A stretch of 48,166 nucleotides of DNA, taken from Bacteroidales bacterium. GTDB lineage: Bacteria > Bacteroidota > Bacteroidia > Bacteroidales > UBA932. A program made the translations under genes and the position numbers. This document shows, piece after piece, positions 34,340-42,078 of this stretch (position 1 is its first letter; each line of letters opens with the position of its first letter). The notes under the pieces were generated by a model. It saw nothing but the letters and a program-made list of their open reading frames with translations. It was not told where the DNA came from and ran no database searches. Location of the stretch: assembly GCA_028691975.1 (NCBI GenBank), contig JAQUYF010000008.1, positions 2,341 to 50,506 on the forward strand. The letters are read 5' to 3'.

Positions 34340-34358
34340 AAAATATCCGTCTTCCATC

Positions 34359-34374
34359 TGGCACGTTTTTTGAT
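34359..34374 (+). promoter_or_regulatory. Sigma-54-like -24/-12 site ahead of the beta-helix lipoprotein
   Basis: CTGGCACG (34358-34365), four bases, TTGAT (34370-34374). The -24 half is a perfect match to YTGGCACG, the spacing is correct, and the -12 half differs from TTGCW only at the C. It lies about 85 bases before the ATG at 34458. The C is normally well conserved, so this is a candidate only. Confidence 0.4.
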
Positions 34375-34396
34375 TTTTCGTTGCAGGAACAACAAT

Positions 34397-34422
34397 GTAT
34401 TGAAGTAGTTGGAATTCAATAC
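34397..34422 (+). promoter_or_regulatory. Inverted repeat, possible operator or leader hairpin
   Basis: GTATTGAA (34397-34404), ten bases, TTCAATAC (34415-34422), a perfect eight-base dyad centred about 48 bases before the ATG of the beta-helix lipoprotein. Confidence 0.45.
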
Positions 34423-34457
34423 GATTATACTAAAACCCAACATAATTTATATTAATC

Positions 34458-36332
34458 ATGTCTATTAAATCATTTACAGCACTTAGTGCTGCTGCTATTC
34501 TTGTCGTTACAAGTTGCACATCAGGATGGGACCCATCCGACAACGATTCCGACAGTGATTGGACTGATAAGGCTTCAGCCACAGGAAGCGGTAAGACTGA
34601 AATCGTTATCCCCGATATTGCTTTATCAGACTCATATACGGATGGAAGCGAATCTATCCCCGAAGATGATGATGACTTCGTAGAAAATTCATCATTCGGT
34701 AAGTCTGTGGTCATCTCGTATGACGGCACCTCTGCAACAGTGTCAGGCTTGGTTGATGGAGTCACTGCAACTGTCAACGGCGCGGACGTAATCATCAATT
34801 CTACAATTAAAGCTGTGGAATATACACTATCCGGCACAACCACTAACGGCTCATTTAAAATCTACAGTAGCAACAAATTTAAACTCACACTTAACGGCAC
34901 AAATATCACAAGTACCACAGGCGCAGCGATAAATATACAGTCAACCAAACGTGTGTTTATCGTAATTGCAGACGGCACGACCAACTCTCTGACGGATGCG
35001 AGTTCCTACACTGCCACAGTCACCGGGGAAGATATGAAAGCCTGCCTGTTCAGCGAAGCTCAAATAGCATTTAGCGGCAGCGGAAAACTGTCCGTTAAAG
35101 GCAATTACAAGCACGCTATATGTTGTGACGACTACATCAGGATGAGAAAGAACACAAATATAACCGTTACCGGTGCTGCTTCAGACGGGATACACGTAAA
35201 TGACTACTTCATACAGGAGGGCGGAACACTTAAGATTACAAGTTCCGGAGACGGAATAGATGTGGAAAATGAGAAAATCGATATCAACGGGGGACAACTC
35301 TACATCACAACCAACGGCGCAGCCAAAAAGGGTATGAAGTGCGGAGCCAATATCAATATCAACGGCGGTACACTCATCATAAATACTTCCGGCTCCGGAG
35401 AATATGACTCAGACGAGAAAGATATCTCCTCTTGCGCATGTATCAAATGCGACAGCAATTTTGTATTCAAGAATGCCACAGCCGCCATCACCTCAACCGG
35501 TGCCGCCGGCAAAGGTATAAGTGTTGACGGTACAGCCACATTCGAATCCGGAACACTAATCGTCAAGACCACAGGTAAACAATATATCTATCAAAATCTC
35601 GACTCCTCTCCAAAAGGCATAAAAGCCGAAGGAGATCTGACCATCAACGGAGGTGAGATAAAGGTAGTGTGCTCAGGCGGAGAAGGCAGCGAAGGAATTG
35701 AAAGCAAATCCAACCTGACCATCAATGACGGTACAATTGAAGCGGAATGTTATGACGACTGTATCAATGCCGCAAGTTCCATCAGTGTAAATGGAGGAAA
35801 AATCTATTGCTACAGTTCCAACAATGATGCAATGGACTCAAACGGAACACTCTCATTTACAGGTGGTCTTACAATATGTTCAGGCACAACGACCCCTGAA
35901 GAGGGAATAGACTGCGACCAGAACAACTTCTCAATTAAAGGAGGTATTGTGATAGGCGTAGGAGGCGCATCAAGCACACCTACGGCCAACAGCTGTACCC
36001 AACGCTCCGTATTGTATGGAACTTCGGCAAGCGAAAAAGCACTGATCAGCATAGTAAACTCCAGCTCTAAGGCATTGATGACTTACGATATCCCTCGTAA
36101 CTACTCTCAGCAGATGACCATGCTGTACAGTTCACCGGATCTTGCCGCCAACCAATCCTACACATTTTGTGCAGGCGGGGTTATCAGCGGGGGCACCACA
36201 TTCCACGGATTTACCTACGGGCATACACTGACCAACTTTACTGAGGGTACGACATTTACCTCCGGCAGTGTTGTTACCACCATCAACACCACTACCGGAG
36301 GAGGCGGCGGACAACCAGGGGGCAGAATGTAA
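34458..36332 (+). CDS. Carbohydrate-binding beta-helix lipoprotein, Cthe_2159 family
   Basis: A 624-residue lipoprotein (signal V-V-T-S-C, Cys20) followed by a very acidic linker (D-N-D-S-D-S-D, E-D-D-D-D-F). The bulk is a right-handed beta-helix with many short N-G-G / I-N-G-G turns, matching the Cthe_2159-like carbohydrate-binding family (PF14262), whose founder binds polygalacturonate and calcium. The end is a Gly-rich tail (G-G-G-G-G-Q-P-G-G-R-M). It probably sits on the cell surface and binds acidic glycans. It stands alone between two tRNAs, with a sigma-54-like site and a dyad upstream. Confidence 0.85.
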   Translation: MSIKSFTALSAAAILVVTSCTSGWDPSDNDSDSDWTDKASATGSGKTEIVIPDIALSDSYTDGSESIPEDDDDFVENSSFGKSVVISYDGTSATVSGLVDGVTATVNGADVIINSTIKAVEYTLSGTTTNGSFKIYSSNKFKLTLNGTNITSTTGAAINIQSTKRVFIVIADGTTNSLTDASSYTATVTGEDMKACLFSEAQIAFSGSGKLSVKGNYKHAICCDDYIRMRKNTNITVTGAASDGIHVNDYFIQEGGTLKITSSGDGIDVENEKIDINGGQLYITTNGAAKKGMKCGANININGGTLIINTSGSGEYDSDEKDISSCACIKCDSNFVFKNATAAITSTGAAGKGISVDGTATFESGTLIVKTTGKQYIYQNLDSSPKGIKAEGDLTINGGEIKVVCSGGEGSEGIESKSNLTINDGTIEAECYDDCINAASSISVNGGKIYCYSSNNDAMDSNGTLSFTGGLTICSGTTTPEEGIDCDQNNFSIKGGIVIGVGGASSTPTANSCTQRSVLYGTSASEKALISIVNSSSKALMTYDIPRNYSQQMTMLYSSPDLAANQSYTFCAGGVISGGTTFHGFTYGHTLTNFTEGTTFTSGSVVTTINTTTGGGGGQPGGRM

Positions 36333-36359
36333 TCTCACCTTCGGTAAATAACAGCACTA

Positions 36360-36393
36360 AAAAGGCCACCCTTGTCACTGAGAGTGGCCTTTT
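36360..36393. terminator. Two-way intrinsic terminator
   Basis: AAAAGGCCAC (36360-36369) and GTGGCCTTTT (36384-36393) form a perfect ten-base stem between the convergent beta-helix lipoprotein and PHP genes. A-rich and T-rich flanks let it serve both strands. Confidence 0.88.
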
Positions 36394-36410
36394 CAGTATC
36401 ACGTTACAAC

Positions 36411-37499
36411 TTAAAGAGCCAATGTAAATGTAGGTACCGCATTCTCGTAGTAATACATATTGAGAACCGTCACATCCACACTTGAAGTGCCGTTGGGAAA
36501 AGAGAGTGCTATGCTGCTCATAGGCAAAATACGATACTCTTTGCCCTTAATCTTCACTTTGAAGGGTAAACTTGAAACGTTGGTCAAATTGTAGTGAGTA
36601 CTCTTATCGTTAGCTCCAACCTTTACAAAACTAACGCACGATGTGAAGAGTCTTTGAAGCAACTCTTTGTCCCCTATAACCTTACCGTCAAAAAAACCGA
36701 GAGTACGCCTGCTCTCCAAAGCCTCCCTGAAAGAGGCCTCTGTCCTCTCCCTGGCATAAACCAGTGTCATAGGACGGCAACGAACATTCTCCGGGCCGGC
36801 AGTATAAATCTTAAATGAATTGGAAATCACATCATGGGCGTCTGAAGCCGAAATCAAGGTCTTTTTCAGATCAATACACCACGAAAGTGCTCGCGCATAA
36901 TATTCATGGTTATTAACAGCCTCTATGCCGTCAATCAAACCCTCATCGAGCACTTCTTTCTGAAAAGGAGAAAACTTGCAGGTATCCATGGTCCATGCAG
37001 GATGGTTGAATGTGATAAAAGCTCCTTGAGCTCTCGCGGCAACCAAAGCTGCCTTGGGATCTTCGACATTCAGTAAATTTGCATCGTTGATAAAAATAGC
37101 ATTGAAATGGCCGATGACGCCCTGCTTACGGGTAATCTCAGCACCGTGAATAAGGATAATTCCCATCTTCTCCGCTTCGGGACGCGCAATCTCATACGAA
37201 GTATTTAGATCTGCATTAAGATACTGTTTGTTCGGAAGATACTCTATATGATCAGTCATTGCTATAACATCAAGACCGTCTCTCCATGCTTCCTGAACTC
37301 TGAAAGTTGGCCAAACCTGGCCGTCAGAAAACATCGTATGAATATGAAGATCTGCTTTAAACACCTGATATTCAGCATCAGGGATAACTATTTCAGTTCT
37401 GTGATTGTTGTACTTCGGAGGAAAGAATTGAATGTTTACATTCTGTGCAAACGTCATCTGGGCGATGCACAGCAATAGCGCAGCGAATAAGTGTCTCAT
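36411..37499 (-). CDS. Exported PHP-domain metal-dependent phosphoesterase
   Basis: A 362-residue protein with a signal peptide (A-Q-M-T-F-A-Q-N) and a PHP domain. The metal-site residues are present: D-L-H-I-H-T-M-F-S-D-G (His52, His54, Asp59), M-T-D-H-I-E, T-F-N-H-P-A-W and S-D-A-H-D. A small C-terminal beta domain follows (about 280-362). Most PHP phosphoesterases are cytoplasmic; the signal peptide makes this one periplasmic or secreted, with an unknown phosphate-ester substrate. It lies 31 bases downstream of tRNA-Gln on the same strand and may be read through from it. Confidence 0.85.
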   Translation of the reverse strand: MRHLFAALLLCIAQMTFAQNVNIQFFPPKYNNHRTEIVIPDAEYQVFKADLHIHTMFSDGQVWPTFRVQEAWRDGLDVIAMTDHIEYLPNKQYLNADLNTSYEIARPEAEKMGIILIHGAEITRKQGVIGHFNAIFINDANLLNVEDPKAALVAARAQGAFITFNHPAWTMDTCKFSPFQKEVLDEGLIDGIEAVNNHEYYARALSWCIDLKKTLISASDAHDVISNSFKIYTAGPENVRCRPMTLVYARERTEASFREALESRRTLGFFDGKVIGDKELLQRLFTSCVSFVKVGANDKSTHYNLTNVSSLPFKVKIKGKEYRILPMSSIALSFPNGTSSVDVTVLNMYYYENAVPTFTLAL

Positions 37500-37530
37500 A
37501 ATAAGTTTAATGGATTTAAAAAAAAGAAAG

Positions 37531-37601
37531 TTGACCTACCAGGGCTCGAACCTGGACTAGCAGGACCAGAATCTGCTGTGCTACCATTACACAATAGGTC
37601 A
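37531..37601 (-). tRNA. tRNA-Gln (anticodon CTG)
   Basis: Acceptor TGACCTA/TAGGTCA with discriminator A, D arm GTG...CAC with GGTA, T arm CCAGG-TTCGAGC-CCTGG. The anticodon loop TTCTGGT gives CTG. The anticodon stem GCAGA/CCTGC has an A31-C39 mismatch next to the loop. No CCA encoded. A T-rich run (37528-37519) follows on the minus strand. Confidence 0.88.
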
Positions 37602-37616
37602 GTCTGAATTGGACCG

Positions 37617-37647
37617 CAAAGGTATAAAAAATAGTTTTGCAAAGCAA
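37617..37647 (-). promoter_or_regulatory. Promoter of tRNA-Gln
   Basis: On the minus strand TTGC (37647-37644), 19 bases, TACCTTTG (37624-37617), 15 bases ahead of the tRNA. It sits directly behind the ispF stop. Confidence 0.7.
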
Positions 37648-38130
37648 TTATTTTTTAGTTTGTAACAAAACTGTCGCGTAGGCTGCCACTCCCTGCTCCT
37701 TTCCGATAAAGCCAAGCCGCTCTGTAGTAGTGGCTTTAATGGAAATTCTATCAAGATCAACACCTAAAATATCTGCAATAGCGCATTGCATTTGAGAGAT
37801 GTACGGAGCTATTTTCGGCCTCTGCATAAGCAGCGTCATATCTGCATTAACCACCTCATACCCCTTGGCGGATATGAGATCATTTACCCTGCGAAGCAAT
37901 ATTTTACTGTCAATCCCAAGAAACTCTTCCGATGTATCAGGGAAATGCTTGCCGATATCCCCCAAGGCAAGTGCTCCGAGCATGGCATCACACAGAGCGT
38001 GAAGCATCACATCCCCGTCAGAATGGGCAACACAACCTTTTTCATGCGGAATCTTCACTCCTCCTATAATAAGAGGATGCCCAAAGGCTAATTCGTGGAC
38101 ATCATATCCGTTTCCAACCCTAAGTTCCAT
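37648..38130 (-). CDS. ispF: 2-C-methyl-D-erythritol 2,4-cyclodiphosphate synthase
   Basis: MEP-pathway enzyme that cyclises CDP-ME-2-phosphate to MEcPP. It has 160 residues and forms a trimer with zinc sites at the subunit interfaces; ligands Asp10 and His12 in G-Y-D-V-H and His44 in V-M-L-H are present, as is A-H-S-D-G-D-V near 35-41 and the C-terminal E-R-L-G-F-I-G-K-E. It works three steps after Dxr, also encoded in this window. Confidence 0.97.
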   Translation of the reverse strand: MELRVGNGYDVHELAFGHPLIIGGVKIPHEKGCVAHSDGDVMLHALCDAMLGALALGDIGKHFPDTSEEFLGIDSKILLRRVNDLISAKGYEVVNADMTLLMQRPKIAPYISQMQCAIADILGVDLDRISIKATTTERLGFIGKEQGVAAYATVLLQTKK

Positions 38131-38154
38131 AATGATAGCATACAGTTTTCTCTA

Positions 38155-38162
38155 CAAAAGTA
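38155..38162 (-). promoter_or_regulatory. -7 box of ispF
   Basis: TACTTTTG on the minus strand, 24 bases ahead of the ispF ATG. The plus-strand -7 box of the next gene lies nine bases away. Confidence 0.5.
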
Positions 38163-38171
38163 AAAAATTGT

Positions 38172-38179
38172 TAACTTTG
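38172..38179 (+). promoter_or_regulatory. -7 box ahead of the small membrane protein gene
   Basis: TAACTTTG, 21 bases before ATG 38201. A TTTTC at 38146-38150 could serve as -33. Confidence 0.55.
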
Positions 38180-38200
38180 TCGCAACTAAAAAGACAAAAT

Positions 38201-38569
38201 ATGGGTTTAATAAGCTTTTTCAGAACTCCCGAGCATCGAGTATTCCACTATACGCCACGATACTATGATGAGAAGAAGGAGCATCTGCAGGAATTGTACA
38301 AAAAGTACGGCAAAGACAAAAACGGTAAACCTATAGAAGGTATTGCCCAAAACGAAGATCCCTCTGCCGCGAGAGAGATAGAAGAGGCTGAAAAAAAGTC
38401 GGAATATGTGCCTGGAGCAAGTATAAGAGGCTCATTTTCACGCGGCCATGAAGAGCATCTAAAGCAGGCAGGTAATCAGGGAGTTAAAAGAGTCATTACT
38501 CTTGTTACCCTTGTTATCATCCTAGTGGCCGTCTATTTTCTTGCTGAGGGATTGGCTAAAATACTGTAG
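38201..38569 (+). CDS. Small tail-anchored membrane protein of unknown function
   Basis: A 122-residue protein I do not recognise by name. The N-terminus M-G-L-I-S-F-F-R-T-P-E-H-R-V-F is followed by a charged, probably helical region rich in Lys and Glu, and a single C-terminal membrane helix (about 95-117). It could be a cytoplasmic protein anchored by its tail. It lies four bases ahead of mutL. ATG 38201 is chosen because the in-frame extension to 38132 would run through the promoter and into ispF. Confidence 0.75.
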   Translation: MGLISFFRTPEHRVFHYTPRYYDEKKEHLQELYKKYGKDKNGKPIEGIAQNEDPSAAREIEEAEKKSEYVPGASIRGSFSRGHEEHLKQAGNQGVKRVITLVTLVIILVAVYFLAEGLAKIL

Positions 38570-38572
38570 AGT

Positions 38573-40333
38573 ATGTTGCAAATCTTACCGAGCAGCATTT
38601 CCAATCTTATTGCGGCAGGTGAAGTTGTCGGACGCCCTGCTTCAGTGGTCAAGGAACTCCTTGAAAACGCCATTGATGCCGGAGGAAAGAACATAAGCGT
38701 CATCATTCTGGATGCCGGCAGGACCTTGATACAGGTCATTGACGACGGCTGCGGCATGACTGACGAAGAGGCAGCCCTCTGCTTCGAGCGTCACTCCACC
38801 TCCAAGATTGCCACTGCTCAGGATTTGGAACGAATCTCAACTTACGGCTTCAGGGGAGAAGCTCTGGCTTCTATCGCAGCTGTTGCTGAGGTTACCCTCA
38901 AAACGAGAAAACAGGAGGAGGAAATTGGCACACAGGTGATAATCTCCGAATCCGGAATTTCATCTCAAGAAGCTGTTTCTACTCCAGTCGGAAGCAATTT
39001 CGCAATCCGCAATCTCTTTTTCAATGTTCCTGCCCGCAGAAAATTTCTCAAGTCGGATAATGCGGAATTGCGTCATATAATCGCAGAGTTTACACGCGTA
39101 GCCATCACAAGACCAGGCATTGCAATGCGGCTTACGGTCAATGGAAAAGATATTTACAGCCTGAGAGCAGTAGCCGACGCCAAACACAGAATACACGATA
39201 TTTTCGGAAGAGAAGTGATAAATGAGCTGGTAGATGTAAAAACGGAGACTTCAGTTGTGCGAATTACCGGATACATCGGAAAGCCTGAAGATGCCCGAAA
39301 AACACTTGGTAACCAGTTTTTTTTCGTTAACGGAAGATATTTCCGCTCGCCGTATTTTCACAAGGCTGTATGCAAACCATACGATAAACTGATTCCGGAC
39401 GGGTACACTCCAACCTATTTTCTTTTCCTTGAGACTCCTTTCGACAAAGTTGATGTCAATATTCATCCTGCCAAGACTGAGGTTAAGTTTGAGGATGAAT
39501 CTATGATTTTTGAGATACTGATGGCCTGCATCAGGGAGGCTCTGGGTAAAAATTCTTTCATACCGAGCATTGATTTCGACACGGAAGGTGCTGTGGAAAT
39601 ACCCTCTATGTCTCACAAATATGATAGGGAAGGATACATTGCCCCTCCAAAAATAGATTATGACCCGCTATTCAACCCTTTTCGCGAAAGCGCATTCGAG
39701 AATGCACCGAAAGAGCCGATAATCGACCGCAGTGAGCAGTATGGTATCCTGTATGAGGAGCAGTCGGCCGCTGTGCAAAATAAGATTTTGGTAATACAGA
39801 AGAAATATATAGTCACTCCTGTCAAATCGGGGCTATTGGTGATAAATATCCGCAGAGCGAATGAACGTATTCTGTATGAAAGATATCTGGAATCTGTAGT
39901 TGAACAACAGCCGATCACTCAGCAGTCACTCTTCCCTCAAACGATTAAACTCAGTCATGAAGAGTATCTGATCATGATTGACAGTTTGTCCCTAACTGAG
40001 AAGTTAGGCTTTGATATTAGAGACTTCGGCAATGATTCTGTGATAGTTTACGGCCTGCCGGACGGATTCTCGGCTGATGATGAGGCTGTCAAAATAGCCG
40101 TTGACGCGCTCATCGCATCTCTCAAAGAAGACGAGTATTTATCTGACAACAAACCTGAAATTGCTGCAAATTTGGCAAAATCCGCTGCCGCAGGGGATAA
40201 AAAAGCCCTAAATCAAGAAGAGGCACAAATATTGGTAGATCAATTATTTGCCTGCCGAGAGTCTTCGACTGCTCCGGATGGACGGAAATGTATGTCGATA
40301 ATAACAATTGAAGAATTAGAGAAGAGATTATGA
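38573..40333 (+). CDS. mutL: DNA mismatch repair protein MutL
   Basis: GHKL-ATPase that couples MutS mismatch recognition to strand removal. It has 586 residues. The ATPase motifs are intact: K-E-L-L-E-N-A-I-D-A-G (Glu28, Asn32), D-D-G-C-G-M and Y-G-F-R-G-E-A-L. The C-terminal dimerisation domain is present, but the endonuclease signature expected near 425 (D-Q-H-x-A-H-E-R) reads N-I-R-R-A-N-E-R (425-432), and the terminal metal motif (C-P-H-G-R-P in other MutLs) reads A-P-D-G-R-K. It overlaps the rhomboid gene by four bases. Confidence 0.95.
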   Translation: MLQILPSSISNLIAAGEVVGRPASVVKELLENAIDAGGKNISVIILDAGRTLIQVIDDGCGMTDEEAALCFERHSTSKIATAQDLERISTYGFRGEALASIAAVAEVTLKTRKQEEEIGTQVIISESGISSQEAVSTPVGSNFAIRNLFFNVPARRKFLKSDNAELRHIIAEFTRVAITRPGIAMRLTVNGKDIYSLRAVADAKHRIHDIFGREVINELVDVKTETSVVRITGYIGKPEDARKTLGNQFFFVNGRYFRSPYFHKAVCKPYDKLIPDGYTPTYFLFLETPFDKVDVNIHPAKTEVKFEDESMIFEILMACIREALGKNSFIPSIDFDTEGAVEIPSMSHKYDREGYIAPPKIDYDPLFNPFRESAFENAPKEPIIDRSEQYGILYEEQSAAVQNKILVIQKKYIVTPVKSGLLVINIRRANERILYERYLESVVEQQPITQQSLFPQTIKLSHEEYLIMIDSLSLTEKLGFDIRDFGNDSVIVYGLPDGFSADDEAVKIAVDALIASLKEDEYLSDNKPEIAANLAKSAAAGDKKALNQEEAQILVDQLFACRESSTAPDGRKCMSIITIEELEKRL

Positions 40334-41004
40334 ATGAATATCAATACAACAGCAGACCGAACTTTTGGAATATGATGACTCCTGTCATCAAAAACCTGGT
40401 AATCATCAATGTTATCATGCTGATTGCCAGCTATATCATCGGAGATCCAATGTATAAATATCTGGCTCTGTTTCCGTTCGAGTCCCCTTTATATAAGCCA
40501 TATCAGCTTATCACACACTTGTTTATGCATGGAGGCTTCTGGCATCTGTTCTTCAATATGTACACTCTGATTATTTTCGGATCAATCCTTGAAAGAGTCT
40601 GGGGAAGTAAAAAGTTTTTGCTGTTTTACTTTGTCACAGGGTTGGGGGCAGCACTTTGTCACGATTTAGTGCTTCATTTCCAGATAGTTGCTGCGCAAAA
40701 TGCGGGAAATCTCTCGACTGCTGCCACTATCATGAGCACCCCGACAGTAGGTGCATCAGGTGCAATCTACGGAGTGTTGCTGGGGTACGGAATGCTCTAT
40801 CCAAACAATGTACTGCAACTCATCTTTCCTCCCGTCAGGCTGAAAGCAAAATGGTTTGTAGTCATATTCGGAGCGATTGAACTTGTTACCGGCCTTACAG
40901 GAATGGGCGGCAATGTAGCTCACTTTGCCCACTTGGGCGGTATGCTGTTTGGGCTTGTCCTGATTCTTTACTGGAAAAAACGTGATAAACTCTACCGAAA
41001 CTGA
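40330..41004 (+). CDS. Rhomboid family intramembrane serine protease
   Basis: A 224-residue six-helix membrane protease. The nucleophile is Ser143 in V-G-A-S-G-A-I-Y-G; the partner His is in A-H-F-A-H-L-G-G, most likely His201. The H-G-G-F-W-H-L-F-F-N-M oxyanion-loop motif (about 62-72) is present. The start overlaps mutL and the stop shares a base with the next start, so this is a tightly coupled unit. Its substrate is unknown. Confidence 0.93.
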   Translation: MNEYQYNSRPNFWNMMTPVIKNLVIINVIMLIASYIIGDPMYKYLALFPFESPLYKPYQLITHLFMHGGFWHLFFNMYTLIIFGSILERVWGSKKFLLFYFVTGLGAALCHDLVLHFQIVAAQNAGNLSTAATIMSTPTVGASGAIYGVLLGYGMLYPNNVLQLIFPPVRLKAKWFVVIFGAIELVTGLTGMGGNVAHFAHLGGMLFGLVLILYWKKRDKLYRN

Positions 41005-42071
41005 TGGCGCGTCGTCGTGATAAGAAATCTTCGGATGTATTTTTCAAGATAATTCTGATTATCTGCGCGGTAATGCTGTGCATTTCATATATTTCGATAT
41101 TCATTGATCCGGCTAAATTGTGGATTCCGATGTTCTTCGGACTCTATTACATTCCCATTTTTGCACTCAATGTGCTTCTGCTTATTATTGCCGTTTTCCG
41201 GAGGAAAAAGTCAATGCTGATACCTCTCATCGCACTTGTGCCGTCCCTCTTCTTTGCAGATCTGTTTGTCAAATTCGGGAGAGAGGAAAAGGTCTATCAA
41301 AGTGACGGTATCAAAGTGTTGACATACAACGTAGGACGATTTTCTGCCGGAGTCAGGGGAGAATCTGCAGACAAAACAGCGGCACATATTGTTGATTTCA
41401 TAGGGGATGAAAACGCGGATATTGTATGTCTCCAAGAGTTCTGTATTAAAGATACAGCATTAATATTCAATTATTTCCATCAGTACCCCTATCATGCCCA
41501 ATACTACTTTAAGGGAGAGAGTTACTGCGGCAATCTGACACTGAGTAAATACCCGATACTTGCAAGCGGAGTTATCAAGTTCGATAAAAGCACTAATCTG
41601 TGTATCTGGTCAAATATGCGTACAACTGACGGGATAGCGCGAGTTTACAACTGCCACCTGGAGTCTTACAGTCTCTCATTTACTTCTATGGTTAAGCGCT
41701 TGAGCAAAAAAGGAAACTTTACAGACGAGTTTATGGGAATACACAGCAAGCTTAAGGGGACTACCCAGAAGCGTTCTGCACAGGTAGCGACTCTTCTGAA
41801 TGATGTCGAAGAGTGCCAATATCCTTCCATTATTTGCGGAGACTTCAACGATACACCCATTTCGTATGCTTACCACAGGATAAAGAGAGGGGCAAAAGAC
41901 AGTTTTGTGGAGGGAGGAGAAGGCTTTAGCAGTACCTATTCGGTGCTGTGGCCTCTGCTCAGGATAGATTACATATTACTTCCGGACAAATACAGTGCCG
42001 ACAAACACAGAATCACAAGAATTCCTTTTTCGGATCACTATCCGGTAAGTACACTTATATTTTTTGAATAA
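41004..42071 (+). CDS. Membrane-anchored endonuclease/exonuclease/phosphatase-fold protein
   Basis: A 355-residue protein with three N-terminal membrane helices (about 12-34, 40-65, 70-88) and an EEP domain (103-355) with L-T-Y-N-V, C-L-Q-E-F, C-H-L-E-S, C-G-D-F-N-D-T-P, R-I-D-Y-I-L and S-D-H-Y-P-V. All core catalytic residues are kept. By helix count the domain probably faces the periplasm, where a nuclease or phospholipid/sugar-phosphate phosphatase role is possible; which one is not shown. Confidence 0.88.
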   Translation: MARRRDKKSSDVFFKIILIICAVMLCISYISIFIDPAKLWIPMFFGLYYIPIFALNVLLLIIAVFRRKKSMLIPLIALVPSLFFADLFVKFGREEKVYQSDGIKVLTYNVGRFSAGVRGESADKTAAHIVDFIGDENADIVCLQEFCIKDTALIFNYFHQYPYHAQYYFKGESYCGNLTLSKYPILASGVIKFDKSTNLCIWSNMRTTDGIARVYNCHLESYSLSFTSMVKRLSKKGNFTDEFMGIHSKLKGTTQKRSAQVATLLNDVEECQYPSIICGDFNDTPISYAYHRIKRGAKDSFVEGGEGFSSTYSVLWPLLRIDYILLPDKYSADKHRITRIPFSDHYPVSTLIFFE

Positions 42072-42078
42072 ACAGATT

